A model generated the notes under the pieces. That model was given only the letters and a program-made list of their open reading frames with translations. It was not told the DNA's origin and searched no databases. From positions 1,880,001 to 1,944,000 of the forward strand of contig JAJXRY010000001.1 of the NCBI GenBank assembly GCA_021628825.1: 64,000 bases of DNA, in the 5' to 3' direction. The position numbers were made by a program, and so were the translations under genes. The DNA is from Lachnospiraceae bacterium. Lineage in GTDB: Bacteria > Bacillota > Clostridia > Lachnospirales > Lachnospiraceae. Shown here piece by piece: positions 18,564-28,596 of this stretch. Every line of letters starts with the position of its first letter. Position 1 is the stretch's first letter.

Positions 18564-19262
18564 ATGGCTGCTAAACAGAAAATTTTAATTGTAGATGATG
18601 ACAACAATATTGCAGAACTGATTTCGCTTTATCTTACAAAGGAATGCTTTGAAACCATGATTGCAGGTGACGGCGAGACTGCACTTACGTTAGCCGACAG
18701 CTTTGCGCCCAACCTGATCCTGCTCGACCTCATGCTTCCGGGCATCGACGGTTATCAGGTCTGCCGTGAAATCCGTTCGAAATCATCCATTCCGATCATC
18801 ATGCTCTCTGCCAAAGGCGAGATCTTTGATAAGGTTCTGGGGTTGGAGCTCGGTGCCGATGACTATATGGAAAAGCCTTTTGACTCCAAAGAACTGGTGG
18901 CCCGTGTCAAGGCAGTTCTGCGCCGTTACAAACCGGCTGCTGCCGCGCCTGAGGCTGCCGATATCCGCTGTGTGGAATATCCGGATCTGATTATTAATCA
19001 GACCAACTACTCCGTCATCTATATGGGACGCACGGTAGAAATGCCGCCGAAGGAGCTGGAGCTTCTCTACTTCCTTGCTTCTTCTCCCAACCATGTATTT
19101 ACCCGTGAACAGCTTCTTGACCAGATCTGGGGATATGAATACATTGGTGATACACGTACCGTTGATGTACATATCAAGCGTCTGCGTGAAAAAATCAACG
19201 ATCACGAGCACTGGAGAATTGCCACCATCTGGGGTATCGGCTACAAATTTGAAACGAAATAA
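18564..19262 (+). CDS. OmpR/PhoB-type response regulator
   Basis: 232 residues. The receiver domain has the acidic pair VDDDNN, phospho-acceptor Asp in LILLDLMLPGIDG (about residue 54), Ser in IMLSAKG and Lys in MEKPF. The C-terminal winged-helix DNA-binding domain has PPKELELLYFLASSPNHVF, the recognition region TRTVDVHIKRLREK and a GIGYKFE end. Ribosome site AGGAAAGG precedes it. It is followed by its sensor kinase gene 41 bases later. The signal and regulon are unknown; the arrangement resembles general envelope or phosphate-type two-component systems. Confidence 0.9.
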   Translation: MAAKQKILIVDDDNNIAELISLYLTKECFETMIAGDGETALTLADSFAPNLILLDLMLPGIDGYQVCREIRSKSSIPIIMLSAKGEIFDKVLGLELGADDYMEKPFDSKELVARVKAVLRRYKPAAAAPEAADIRCVEYPDLIINQTNYSVIYMGRTVEMPPKELELLYFLASSPNHVFTREQLLDQIWGYEYIGDTRTVDVHIKRLREKINDHEHWRIATIWGIGYKFETK

Positions 19263-19303
19263 TCCATGAACCCTTGTCGTCATGATGAGCAGCGAGGCTT
19301 TTT

Positions 19304-20736
19304 ATGAAAAAAAGACACTTTATCTGAAATTTATTCTTGCATATATTATTTTTCGGTTTTTTTCGGCTTTATGGTCGTTGCCACCTTCGTAAGCAGTATG
19401 ACCATGGAGCATCTGAAGCGTGAAAAAGCAGATGCATTATATAAGGAAGCAACACTGATTGCCAACACGTTTGCCTCTGACCTATACAACAATGAAACCA
19501 CTATGGAAAGTGTGCAGGATCAGCTTGATGCACTGGATGCTTATCTTTCGGCTTCCCTGTGGATTATTAATCCTTCCGGACGTCTGGTGCTTAGTTCCTC
19601 CGAACCAATTAATGTCGAAAACGAGATTGTCATTGAAAACTTTGATCCAACCATTACGGAAGGCTCCTATTATACCGTCGGATATTTCTTTGATACCTTT
19701 ACGGAGGAACAACTGAGTGTCTTTGCTCCGATTACTTCCGATTTCAAGGTACGCGGATATGTGGTCATTCACTATCCGGTGAGTAACCTTACGGCATCCT
19801 GCAACAGTCTGCTGAACATCTCCTATATTATGCTCATCATTCTGTTTTTACTCTCACTGATTATTCTGATTTTTTTTACAGAACTGGTCTATCTGCCCCT
19901 GCGCAAAATTACGAAAGCAACCGAGCAGTATGCTTCCGGTAACATGCACTATGAATTTCAGATCGACAGTGAAGATGAAATCGGATACCTTGGTGCAACC
20001 ATTTCTTACATGGCAGGTGAAATTGCACGTTCCGAAGACGATCAGAAGAAGTTCGTGGCGAATGTTTCCCACGACTTCCGCTCTCCCTTAACCTCAATCA
20101 AGGGTTATCTGGAAGCGATGCTCGATGGCACGATTCCCCCGGAGCTTTACGAAAAATATCTGAACATTGTTTTGAATGAAACCGAACGTCTCCGCAAGCT
20201 GACAAACAGCCTGCTGACCTTAAATAATCTGAATACAAAGGGTATGCTGTTGGATATCAGCCGCTTCGACATCAATACGGTCATCCGTAACACAACTGCC
20301 TCTTTCGAGGGTACCTGCAAACGGAAAAATGATTGCCATTGAACTCATCCTTACCGGGGACGAGCTTTATGTCAAGGCCGATGTCGGTAAGATTCAGCAG
20401 GTATTGTATAACCTCCTCGATAACGCCATCAAATTCAGCCATGAGGATTCCATTATTAAAATTGAAACCACCGAGAAGCACAATAAAGTATTTGTCTCCG
20501 TAAAAGACAATGGTATTGGTATTCCAAAGGACGAATTGAAGCAGATCTGGGAACGCTTTTACAAGTCGGATCTGTCCCGTGGCAAAGATAAAAAGGGCAC
20601 CGGTTTAGGACTTTCCATTACCCGGGAAATCATTCGTTCCCATGGCGAAAACATTAATGTCATCAGCACAGAAGGGGTTGGCTCGGAATTCATTTTTACC
20701 CTTCCGGTTGCCCCGGACGAAGAGGATGAAGACTAG
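19304..20736 (+). CDS. Membrane sensor histidine kinase (frameshifts)
   Basis: About 477 residues and partner of the preceding regulator. The first 25 residues (first membrane helix) are scrambled by three homopolymer changes between 19308 and 19362. Then come an extracytoplasmic sensor of about 125 residues, a second helix (YIMLIILFLLSLIILIFF), HAMP linker, HisKA with the phospho-His in VANVSHDFRSPLTS, and, after one extra A at 20325-20329, the ATPase domain with N box DNAIKF, DNGIGIP and KGTGLGLSI. Ligand unknown; the sensor region resembles a short PAS/Cache-like fold without a diagnostic motif. Confidence 0.85.
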
Positions 20737-20796
20737 CCTCTTCGCATAGATCAAAAAGCACCATATTTACGATTCATTACAGAAAGAAGGAAAGAC

Positions 20797-21309
20797 ATGC
20801 ATATTATTTTACATCAGCCGGAAATTCCGGCAAATACCGGAAATATTGGAAGAACCTGCGTTGCTACAGGCACAGATCTTCATTTAATTGAGCCGCTTGG
20901 CTTCCAGCTTAACGAGAAGTCCATTAAGCGTGCCGGCATGGATTACTGGGAGCACCTGAATGTTACCCGTTATATCAATTTTGAGGATTTCAAATCCCGG
21001 CATCCGGGTGCAAAAATCTGGATGGCTACCACTAAGGCACGGCATGTCTATACGGACGTTTCCTTTGGACCGGACGATTATATTATGTTCGGAAGAGAAA
21101 GTGCTGGTATTCCGGAAGAAATTCTGATACAATATCCAGATACGTGCATCCGGATCCCGATGTTACCTGCGATCCGTTCCCTAAACTTGTCGAATTCAGT
21201 ATCAATTGTTTTATACGAAGCACTTCGCCAGCAGAATTTTGAAAGCATGCAGCTTACCGGAGAGCTTCACCGTCTTCACTGGTCGGATTCTGCTATGAAA
21301 GCAGAGTAA
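20797..21309 (+). CDS. trmL: tRNA (cytidine(34)-2'-O)-methyltransferase TrmL
   Basis: 170 residues, SPOUT-type knotted methyltransferase. It shows the N-terminal HQPEIPANTGNIGRTC motif, the central DYIMFGRESAGIPEE and the C-terminal knot LNLSNSVSIVLYEALRQ. It methylates the wobble 2'-OH of tRNA-Leu isoacceptors in studied bacteria. AGAAGGAAAG lies upstream. It follows the histidine kinase gene by 60 bases. Confidence 0.9.
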   Translation: MHIILHQPEIPANTGNIGRTCVATGTDLHLIEPLGFQLNEKSIKRAGMDYWEHLNVTRYINFEDFKSRHPGAKIWMATTKARHVYTDVSFGPDDYIMFGRESAGIPEEILIQYPDTCIRIPMLPAIRSLNLSNSVSIVLYEALRQQNFESMQLTGELHRLHWSDSAMKAE

Positions 21310-21340
21310 ATGCACGAATATTATACAATTGGAGTACCTT

Positions 21341-22759
21341 ATGAGACAGACTGAAATTTTAACCAAAGCAAAGAAGAAATTTATTGGAGATAAAGCCTTT
21401 TACCGTTATCTGATTTTCCTCGCCTTTCCGATGATTGTCCAAAACGGAATCACAAGCTTTGTCAGTTTTTTGGATAACATTATGGTCGGACAGATCGGAA
21501 CGGAGCCCATGTCCGGCGTTGCCATTGTGAATCAGTTGTTTTTTTCGTATTTAATATCTGCATCTTTGGAGGCGTCTCCGGTGCAGGTATTTTTCAGTGC
21601 ACAGTTTTTTGGAAAAGGGGACTACGAGGGACAGAAATATACCTTCCGTTTCAAGTTATATGCCTGTCTGCTGATTACTGCAATTGCCTGTGTGCTGTTT
21701 CATTTTCTGGATGAGCCGCTGATTTCCCTCTACTTAAGTGATGAAGGTTCTGTCGGCAATACCCGGCTTGCCCTGTCCTATGGCAAGGAATATCTTGCTA
21801 TTATGATTCTTGGACTGCTCCCCTTTGCTGTTTCCCAGACCTATGTAAGTACGATCCGTGAAACCGGCCAGACCTTTGTACCGATGGTTTCCGGTATTGT
21901 AGCGGTTATTATCAATCTGGTACTGGATTATATCCTGATTTTCGGTGCCTTCGGAGTCCCTGAGCTCGGTGTAGCCGGAGCTGCCATCGCCACTGTAATT
22001 GCCCGTTACACGGAATGCCTGATTGTTGTTATCTGGGCCCACCTCCACCTGGATAAGAATCCTTATCTTGTTGGTGTGTATAAAGGATTGCGCATCCCCG
22101 GATCCATTCTTGCCGATATTTTCCGTAAAGGACTGCCCTTAATGTTTAACGAAATGCTTTGGGCGGTTGGCATGGCTGTAATCGCACAATGTTATGCTGT
22201 ACGTGGACTTGAAGTGGTTGCCGCGCAGAATATTTCTTCGACGATTTCCAATCTGTTTAACATTGTTTATTTACAGCTTGGAAACTGTATTTCGATTGTG
22301 GTTGGCCAGAAATTAGGAGCCGGTCAGCTCGAAGAAGCAAAGGATGCCGACAATAAGATCATCTTCTTTGATGTGGCGTGTTGTGCCTGTATCTCTGTCA
22401 TTATGATCCTGCTCGGCGGTCTTTTTTTCCTGAAATCTATAAGACAGAACCCGGCATCAAGGCTCTTGCGAAGAACTTTATTATTATTTCTGCAATGGCG
22501 ATGCCTCTGTGTGCCTTCTCCCACTGCAGCTACTTTTACCCTGCGCTCCGGTGGCAAAACCATCATAACCTTTCTGTTTGACAGTGTCTTTACCTGGGTG
22601 GTCATGATTCCCTATGCCTTCGTTTTGTCACGCTTTACCACGCTTTCCATCACGATGGTATTTTTCCTTGTCAGCTTTACAGAAATCATCAAGGTCATCA
22701 TCGGCCTCTTTATGATTAAGAGTAATGTCTGGCTGCAGAACATTGTGAATTCTTATTGA
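21341..22759 (+). CDS. MATE-family multidrug exporter (two frameshifts)
   Basis: About 472 residues with twelve hydrophobic segments, the MatE repeat pattern (LAFPMIVQNGITSFVSFLDNIMVGQIG at the first helix pair, cf. ISSTISNLFNIVYL in the second half). It exports cationic compounds using an ion gradient. The start is the ATG at 21341, seven bases after GGAG, rather than the TTG at 21329. Between about 22428 and 22548 the frame is shifted by a short T-run and restored by another, replacing some 38 residues; the alternative frame (ALAKNFIIISAMAMPLCAF) fits the family. The 3' end overlaps the convergent tadA end by seven bases. Confidence 0.85.
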   Translation: MRQTEILTKAKKKFIGDKAFYRYLIFLAFPMIVQNGITSFVSFLDNIMVGQIGTEPMSGVAIVNQLFFSYLISASLEASPVQVFFSAQFFGKGDYEGQKYTFRFKLYACLLITAIACVLFHFLDEPLISLYLSDEGSVGNTRLALSYGKEYLAIMILGLLPFAVSQTYVSTIRETGQTFVPMVSGIVAVIINLVLDYILIFGAFGVPELGVAGAAIATVIARYTECLIVVIWAHLHLDKNPYLVGVYKGLRIPGSILADIFRKGLPLMFNEMLWAVGMAVIAQCYAVRGLEVVAAQNISSTISNLFNIVYLQLGNCISIVVGQKLGAGQLEEAKDADNKIIFFDVACCACISVIMILLGGLFFLKSIRQNPASRLLRRTLLLFLQWRCLCVPSPTAATFTLRSGGKTIITFLFDSVFTWVVMIPYAFVLSRFTTLSITMVFFLVSFTEIIKVIIGLFMIKSNVWLQNIVNSY

Positions 22760-23301
22760 CCGGATGATAAATCCTCATTCAGATTTTTCTGCTGCTCCTG
22801 TTCTTTACGTAGTTCCTTTTCTGCCTTGTTGCGGATGCGGAGCTCTTTAAAGAACTGTGTCAGCATATGGGAACATTCTTCTTCCAAAATCCCCCTCGTC
22901 ACCTTTTACCTGATGATTGAATTCGGGCATTTCCAGAATATTTAAGATAGATCCTCCGCAGCCCGCTTTTTGGATTCATGCTCGCCATAACCACTTCATC
23001 GACTCTTGCCTGTACAATCGCTCCGGCACACATCTGACAGGGCTCCAGTGTCACATATAACGTACATCCCTCAAGCCGCCAGTCTCCTAATTTTCTGCTT
23101 GCCTTATTGATTGCGGTAATTTCTGCATGCGCCAGCGTATTCTTGTCCGTATTCCGGCGGTTATATCCTCTTCCGATGATTTTTTTCCTTCATGCACAAT
23201 CACACAGCCAATCGGCACTTCGCCTAACGCGTAGGCCTTCTTTGCCTGCCGCAAAGCTTCCTTCATATACTTTTTCCTGTTCAGTTAATTGTGTTTTTCA
23301 C
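22753..23301 (-). CDS. tadA: tRNA-specific adenosine-34 deaminase TadA (frameshifts)
   Basis: This zinc deaminase converts the wobble adenosine of tRNA-Arg(ACG) to inosine. Pieces in three frames give KEALRQAKKAYALGEVPIGC, the catalytic NTLAHAEI (His-Ala-Glu) and PCQMCAGAI (zinc cysteines), then LRRI/LNILEMPEFNH and a charged C-terminal tail to 22753. The start chosen is the GTG at 23301 after TAGGAGA. Breaks lie at A/G runs near 23295, 23185, 22960 and 22900. Total length of about 180 residues is normal for Firmicutes. Confidence 0.8.
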
Positions 23302-23371
23302 ACAAAAATCTCCTATCTGTAACTGTTCAGAGCCATGCAAAATCTGATAAATATAATTGAAATATCTGCAT

Positions 23372-24145
23372 CTATACTCCGCTCAATCCACGCAGATGAA
23401 CCTTGCCCTCCATTCCCGGAATTCTGTTCAGGCTCTCTGCAATCTTCTTAATCTCTGCTTCCTTATAGGCATGAAACATCATGCCCTTTTCCACAGATCC
23501 ATCCATTTCTGCAATCAGTTGTCCACTGTCCTCAAACTGTTGTAAATAATAGGCAGGACTTCCGGCAATCCATGCGCAGATCTCCTGAAGATCCTCTAAG
23601 GTATGAAACTCCTTCACAACGGTTGTCCGGAATTCATAAGGAATGTTCGCATTTTTTTCAACAATTCCACAGACTGCTGCACCGCCTTCACCGGGAACGT
23701 ATTTCCGGATGTTTCTGCTATTGTTCTCTCTCCCATCAATCCTGTTGTTGCCTGATATTTCCCCGGCGTATTCTTGATATCCATTGCCACATAGTCAATC
23801 TGTTTCTTCCCGATCAGCTCCTCCAGCATATGCGGGTGTGATCCGTTCGTGTCAAGCTTTACAGCCAGTCCCAATTCCTTAATTTGCTGAATAAAATCCG
23901 GAAGATCCTGCTGAATGGTCGGTTCTCCACCGGTGATGCAGACGCCGGACAGAATATTTCTGCGTTTTTTTAAGGAAATCCAGAATATCCTCTTCCGTAT
24001 AATGCTCCTGCGTCAGAGGGCTTAATACCAGTCCTCCGTTATGACAGAACGGACAACGAAAATTGCAGCCTCCGGTAAATACCGTTGCTGCAACTCTTCC
24101 AGGATAATCCAATAATGTCGTTTTATTTAAGCCACTGATTAACAT
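23372..24145 (-). CDS. nrdG: Anaerobic ribonucleotide reductase activating protein, NrdG type (frameshifts)
   Basis: This radical SAM enzyme installs the glycyl radical on the class III ribonucleotide reductase. The N-terminus LNKTTLLDYPGRVAATVF leads to the cluster motif CNFRCPFCHN. The middle (KLDTNGSHPHMLEEL, DYVAMDIKNTPGKY) and C-terminus (GSVEKGMMFHAY, VHLRGLSGV) lie in two other frames; breaks fall near 23965 and 23650. Start at 24145 after GGGAG. No nrdD gene is next to it, so activation of another glycyl-radical enzyme is possible. The divergent SRP RNA promoter begins 14 bp upstream. Confidence 0.75.
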
Positions 24146-24158
24146 TGTATAACTCCCA

Positions 24159-24188
24159 TTGACAAAGAATCACAAAAACACATATACT
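24159..24188 (+). promoter_or_regulatory. Promoter of the SRP RNA
   Basis: TTGACA (24159-24164), 18-base spacer, TATACT (24183-24188). The inferred start near 24194 coincides with the predicted 5' end of the RNA. Confidence 0.75.
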
Positions 24189-24192
24189 AAAT

Positions 24193-24412
24193 AGGTCTGA
24201 ACCGTGCAGCTTTTGTTTGTAAGGAGCTGCTATGGCTGCCCAGAGTAAGTGGCGTTAACGATTGGGTCTTACGCAATGGAAACTGCGAACCGTGTCAGGT
24301 TGGGAACAAAGCAGCACTAAGCAGAACCTTCCATGTGCCGTAAGGGTGCCTGATCTCAGTTAACTGCTTTGGTAACGCATAGCAGTTCCTTATGGACAAA
24401 GACCACGGTTTC
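24193..24412 (+). ncRNA. ffs: Signal recognition particle RNA, large (Alu-containing) type
   Basis: The conserved domain IV is seen at about 24290-24330: GTGTCAGGT, a GGAA-like tetraloop region and GCAGCACTAAG, the Ffh-binding element. The 5' part (CCGTGCAGC ... GTAAGGAGCTGC) resembles the Alu domain of Bacillus-type RNAs. The 5' end ACCGTG pairs with CACGGT near 24404, closing the long helix, and TTTCTTTTATTT follows as the terminator. Ends are estimated to within a few bases. It guides membrane-protein targeting with Ffh. Confidence 0.85.
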
Positions 24413-24434
24413 TTTTATTTCCATGGTACTTATT

Positions 24435-26344
24435 TTAACCTCTTCGTGCCGCTTTCTTGGCATTTTTCATTTTGTACATTTCCTGATCGGCTACTTCAAT
24501 AATCTCTTCAATATCCAGATCCGGTGTTGGCTCCACAATGGTGTATCCCATACTTGCTTCCAGTGTATACTCATGATTCGAGGTTGCATTATAATTCTCA
24601 ATTCCGGTCTGAATCTGTGAAATATAATTCTTCGCGTCCGCATCCGTGTATCCCTTGGACAAAATAACAAATTCATCTCCGCCGTACCGCATCAGAAGTT
24701 CGCCATGCTTACGCACCTGATTCAGCACATTCGCCATAGCCTTAATATAAGCATCGCCCTCGTCATGGCCATACTGGTCATTGACCTTCTTTAATCCATC
24801 CAGATCAAGAAACAGTACAAATAGGGACTTACCACGTTCCTGTGCCTCTTTCACAATTGCAGAAGAGAATTTAAAGAATCCCGCACGGTTAAAAATACCC
24901 GTCAGTGTATCATAGACCCACATACGATTCAGTCTTTCAACCATCGCATTCATGACCTCCTGCTTCCGTACACTCTCCAAAGCATTGTCGATATTCATAA
25001 TAAATAAATGGAACCAGGAGCTGTCAATCAACAGACGGCTCTTTCCTAATACACAGTATCCGTAGGTTCTTTCCTGATAATGTACCGGCACGATGGTATA
25101 AAGCATACCGCCGTCATGCTCTTTATATTTCTCCGGAAGTAACTCATTCACATGAAAACGTCCATAAGTCTCAAAATGTCCATTCCGGTAAGCAATCGGA
25201 ACTGTCGCATCCTTCGGATACGTCAGTAAATTCATATTTCCGGCCTCTGTATTCAACTGAGACATAATATCCGTATTGATCGAATTGGTATTATATCCAA
25301 GACAAAGATAAAACTCCTCCGGATCTAACATAGCAACATATTTACGAATCTTCTCAAACAGATCCTTCTGTGTTTCCACACCGACAAAGTCTGCGGAGGA
25401 TGCCTTGATAATCTCGGTAAAGGTTGTGGTCTCAACACGATCCTGCGCAAGCTTCCTGCGAACCTCTGCAAAGTCTTCCTTCGTATCGCACTTACATCCA
25501 CAGCTCTCCGCAAACACCGGCCAGGAAAGCAGCTGCTCATTTCCAATCTTCGGCTTGCCGGCAATCTCGTCCATCAGATAAGTGTATGCCTTGCGTCCAA
25601 GCTCTTCCTCCGGACGCTGTACGCTCGTAATACGGGGAGCATGATTCTGTGCCTCATAAATATTATCATATCCGGTAATCATAATATCTTCTGGAATACG
25701 GTAGCCCCTCTTTTCAAGCTCATATAACGCTCCCAGTGCCATCTCATCATTGGCTGCCATTATCGCATCTGGCATATGCAATCCACAATCCTCAAAAAAC
25801 TCGACCGCCTCCATACCGCTCTTCGGATGGTAATCACCAAAAGTAAATGCGATGCTCCTCAACTTCAATTCCGTGCTCCTTCAAAGCCTTCTTATAGGCC
25901 TTCAGACGACCTTCTCCGTCAGAATTTCCCCCGAGGACCGGAGATAAAGTTAATTGTTTTCGCTCCATGCTTTTCAACAAGATGATCAATCAGCAACGTA
26001 ATACCATTGGCATTCTCCATCCCAAGATTCACCATGCCTTCAACCTCCAGGGTCAGATTCACACAAGGTACTCCGGCTTTATTTACATTCTGAACAATAT
26101 TCGCAATTGTCTCCGGATTATATAATGTATCGCCATGGATGATAACACCATCATAGCTCTTGAAATCGGGGAGTTTATAAATTTCCATCTCTCCGGTAAT
26201 AAACTGCGTTGTGGAATAAGACCATGCATCACAGCTAAAAACATAGATGTCGGTCTGATCCTCTTTCGCCTTCTCTATAATTCCATTAAGAATCCGTTTC
26301 TGACTGTCAAAACGGATTCCACCCATAATAACCGCAATTTTCAT
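24435..26344 (-). CDS. Sugar-binding-type sensor domain fused to GGDEF diguanylate cyclase (frameshifts)
   Basis: About 636 residues. The N-terminal 280 residues look like a LacI-type periplasmic-binding fold (MKIAVIMGGIRFDSQKRILNG, MIANDEMALGALYELEKRGYRIPEDI) but without the DNA-binding helix-turn-helix and without a signal peptide. A middle GAF-like region (residues about 300-440) and a coiled linker lead to the GGDEF domain (TGIFNRAGFF, FLDLDGLKKVND, LLMRYGGDEFVIL), so c-di-GMP synthesis is expected. Two small breaks occur near 25918 and 25868. Its promoter lies inside the end of the upstream gene. A soluble sugar-responsive c-di-GMP enzyme is the inference. Confidence 0.8.
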
Positions 26345-26388
26345 AGCAATCCCTCTACTGTAAGATGGTTCTTTCTTACTATTTTTTT

Positions 26389-26417
26389 ATTATACAATTC
26401 TATGACACGATTCGCAA
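26389..26417 (-). promoter_or_regulatory. Promoter of the sensor-GGDEF gene
   Basis: On the minus strand TTGCGA (26412-26417), 17-base spacer, TATAAT (26389-26394). The -35 box lies within the 3' end of the preceding gene. Confidence 0.65.
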
Positions 26418-27324
26418 GTAATAACCAAATTTTCCATTATTTGATTTTCCATCACACCAGAATTTTGGGAAACCAAACATCTCCGCAACAAGCTTTTCCT
26501 TCTCATAATACACACCGGGTACTCCTACTCCAAGCTGCTTCAGCTTTTCATCCGCCCGGAACAGGAGTAAATACCCGTAATTCATCAGTCCATGCACCAA
26601 AAAACTGTTTTGCAGGATATTCTTAATGGATTCTGGAAGTACTGCAAACTCTCCCTTATTAACGCGATAGACCTCTCCCAGCTCCCTGCAGGACTCTATC
26701 CTGTGACAGGATCTGCGCACCAGCTCCCATTCCTGATCAACCTCATGACCGCTGTCTTCTCCGGCTGTCTGACTATGTAGTTTCCTTTGCTGCTCCTCCT
26801 TTTCCTGTCTATCCTCCTCCATTTCACTCTCTGTAGCAGTAACCGGCAACTCCTGTTCTTCTATTTCATCTTCATTCGCATCTGCTGCATTTTCACTCAA
26901 TTCTTTCTCTCTACCTTCCCCTGTATTTTCCGATATTTCTTTCTCCTCCCCATGTATTTCTTCTCTATATTCTGTTTTATTCTGCGCTCCATCCACTTCC
27001 GGATTATATTCTTCCGATACTTCTATATGTTGCTGTGCTTTGTTGATCCTCTCATCATTCTCCTGCTTCTCTTGGCTAAATTCTCTCTTTTTGCCGCTCC
27101 TGTCCAAGAATGATTTCCTTCTCCCCAGATCTGCAGTTGCAATTCTCCTTCCCCGGCTTTTTGTAACCAGTGCCTCCGCTTCGCTTTCGTTCTTCCACTG
27201 GATTTCCATTGCCCACTGTTCTCCGTTCCGTGTGGGCCTGACACTTCCCAGCAGTTTTTCTTTTTTTCCCTGTTGCATTTCATCGTTTGCTGAATAAAGA
27301 TAATAATTTTTTTCTTACTAACAT
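26400..27324 (-). CDS. Uncharacterised protein with acidic low-complexity centre (one frameshift)
   Basis: About 308 residues. The N-terminal 75 residues (YLYSANDEMQQGKKEKLLGS, QWAMEIQW) look like a small beta domain. Residues about 80-190 are highly charged, Glu/Lys/Gln rich and probably disordered. The C-terminal 90 residues (NSFLVHGLMNYGYLLLF, GVPGVYYEKEKLVAEMFGF) form a conserved-looking domain that I associate, without certainty, with a Lachnospiraceae DUF6128-like group. The start is the ATG at 27324 with GGAG six bases upstream; a run of seven A at about 27305-27311 must lose one base for continuity. Function unknown. Confidence 0.6.
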
Positions 27325-27329
27325 AAAAA

Positions 27330-27378
27330 TCTCCATACAATGATTATAGTCTGTACTACTATATTCATTGTATGGAGA
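27330..27378. promoter_or_regulatory. 14-bp perfect inverted repeat spanning a promoter
   Basis: TCTCCATACAATGA (27330-27343) and TCATTGTATGGAGA (27365-27378) are exact complements, 35 bp apart centre to centre. Between them lies a TATAAT -10 word (minus strand, 27343-27348). The arm next to the start contains the ribosome site. It is either a two-site operator or an RNA switch. Confidence 0.55.
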
Positions 27379-27410
27379 AATCTTTCCCTGTTCTTTTTTA
27401 AATATAAACC

Positions 27411-28503
27411 TTAAATCTCATTCTGTGCTTCAAGATAACACATGTAATCATAAACCATCATGGCAATCTTAAAGGTAAGTGCATCATCAAAGGTGCGAAC
27501 ATCCAGCCCGGTTGCCTTTTGCAGCTTTTCAACACGGTATACCAGTGTATTACGATGAATGAATAACTGTCTGGAGGTCTCTGATACATTCAGATTGTTC
27601 TCAAAAAATTTATATGCTGTGGATATAATCTCATCATCCAGACTGCCCGGATCCGTGTCTCCGAAAAATCTCTTCCATAAAAATCTTGCAAAGATTTGTC
27701 GGAAGCTGATAAATCAGTCTTCCAATCCCAAGTGTCGCATAGGAATTCACACGTTTCTCCGCATAAAAGATCTTGCCGACATCAATTGCCATCATCGCTT
27801 CCTTATAAGACTTGGAAACATCCTTTAATTCCTGTACCATGGTTCCATATGCCACACGGACATTCGTCATGGCCTCAGCACTGATTGTATCCACAATGCT
27901 CTGCGCCACCTGATGAATCTCCTCATAGCCTTCTCCCGGCTCCAGGCTCTTAATCAGAATAACGCTATTCTCATCTACCGCAGTAACAAAATCTCCCGAT
28001 TGTGAAGAAAACATACTGCGTAGCAGTTCTGCAATTGTGCCGTCCTTTTCCTTATCTGCTTCTACCAGAAGTACAACACGCGGTACAGCAACCTCTACAT
28101 GAAGCTTCTTCGCCCGGTTGTATACATCAACAAGCAGTAAATTATCCATTAACAGATTCTGGAAGAAATTATTCCGGTCAAAGCGCTCCTTATAAGCACT
28201 CTGCAGCTGCTGTAGCTGGCTGACCGCAATCTTTCCCACCATATAGCTTTCATCGCCGTTTCCACGTGCGACCAGCGCATAAAGTAATTCCCCCTCTTCC
28301 GATACTTTCAAAAGATGATGAATTCCGATGACCTGACTGTCCGCAGGAGAAGCAATGAAATTCCGGATCATGTCTCCCGTAACTTCTTCATTATCAAAGG
28401 TAGAAACTACCTCGATCCCGTCTGCATCATAAATACAAAGATCTACTTTGGTAATATTATGAAGTTCTTCAATACAATTTGCCAAAACCTGAGTAGATAT
28501 CAT
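27411..28503 (-). CDS. CdaR/PucR-type transcriptional regulator (one frameshift)
   Basis: About 363 residues. The N-terminal region (ELHNITKVDLCIYDADG) is a sugar-acid/PAS-like sensor domain, the middle (VAVPRVVLLVEADKEKDG) resembles the degenerate GGDEF-like domain of the family, and the C-terminus carries the HTH_30 motif (VSETSRQLFIHRNTLVYR) in a second frame. A one-base change near 27655 separates them. CdaR-like proteins activate carbohydrate or purine catabolism genes. It lies downstream of the sugar ABC ATPase gene on the same strand, 93 bases away, past a terminator, so control of sugar uptake is plausible but not shown. Confidence 0.75.
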
Positions 28504-28559
28504 CTCTTTACTCCTTTACATTTTCCTCTGGCTCGCTTTCGCTAAGTGCTCTACGCAAA

Positions 28560-28581
28560 AGGGATGCCATAAGGCATCCCT
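28560..28581 (-). terminator. Terminator of msmX
   Basis: AGGGATGCC-TTAT-GGCATCCCT followed by TTTGCG on the minus strand, 15 bases after the msmX stop. A 23-base sequence found again after another terminator follows (28530-28552). Confidence 0.75.
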
Positions 28582-28596
28582 CTCATATACATCATA

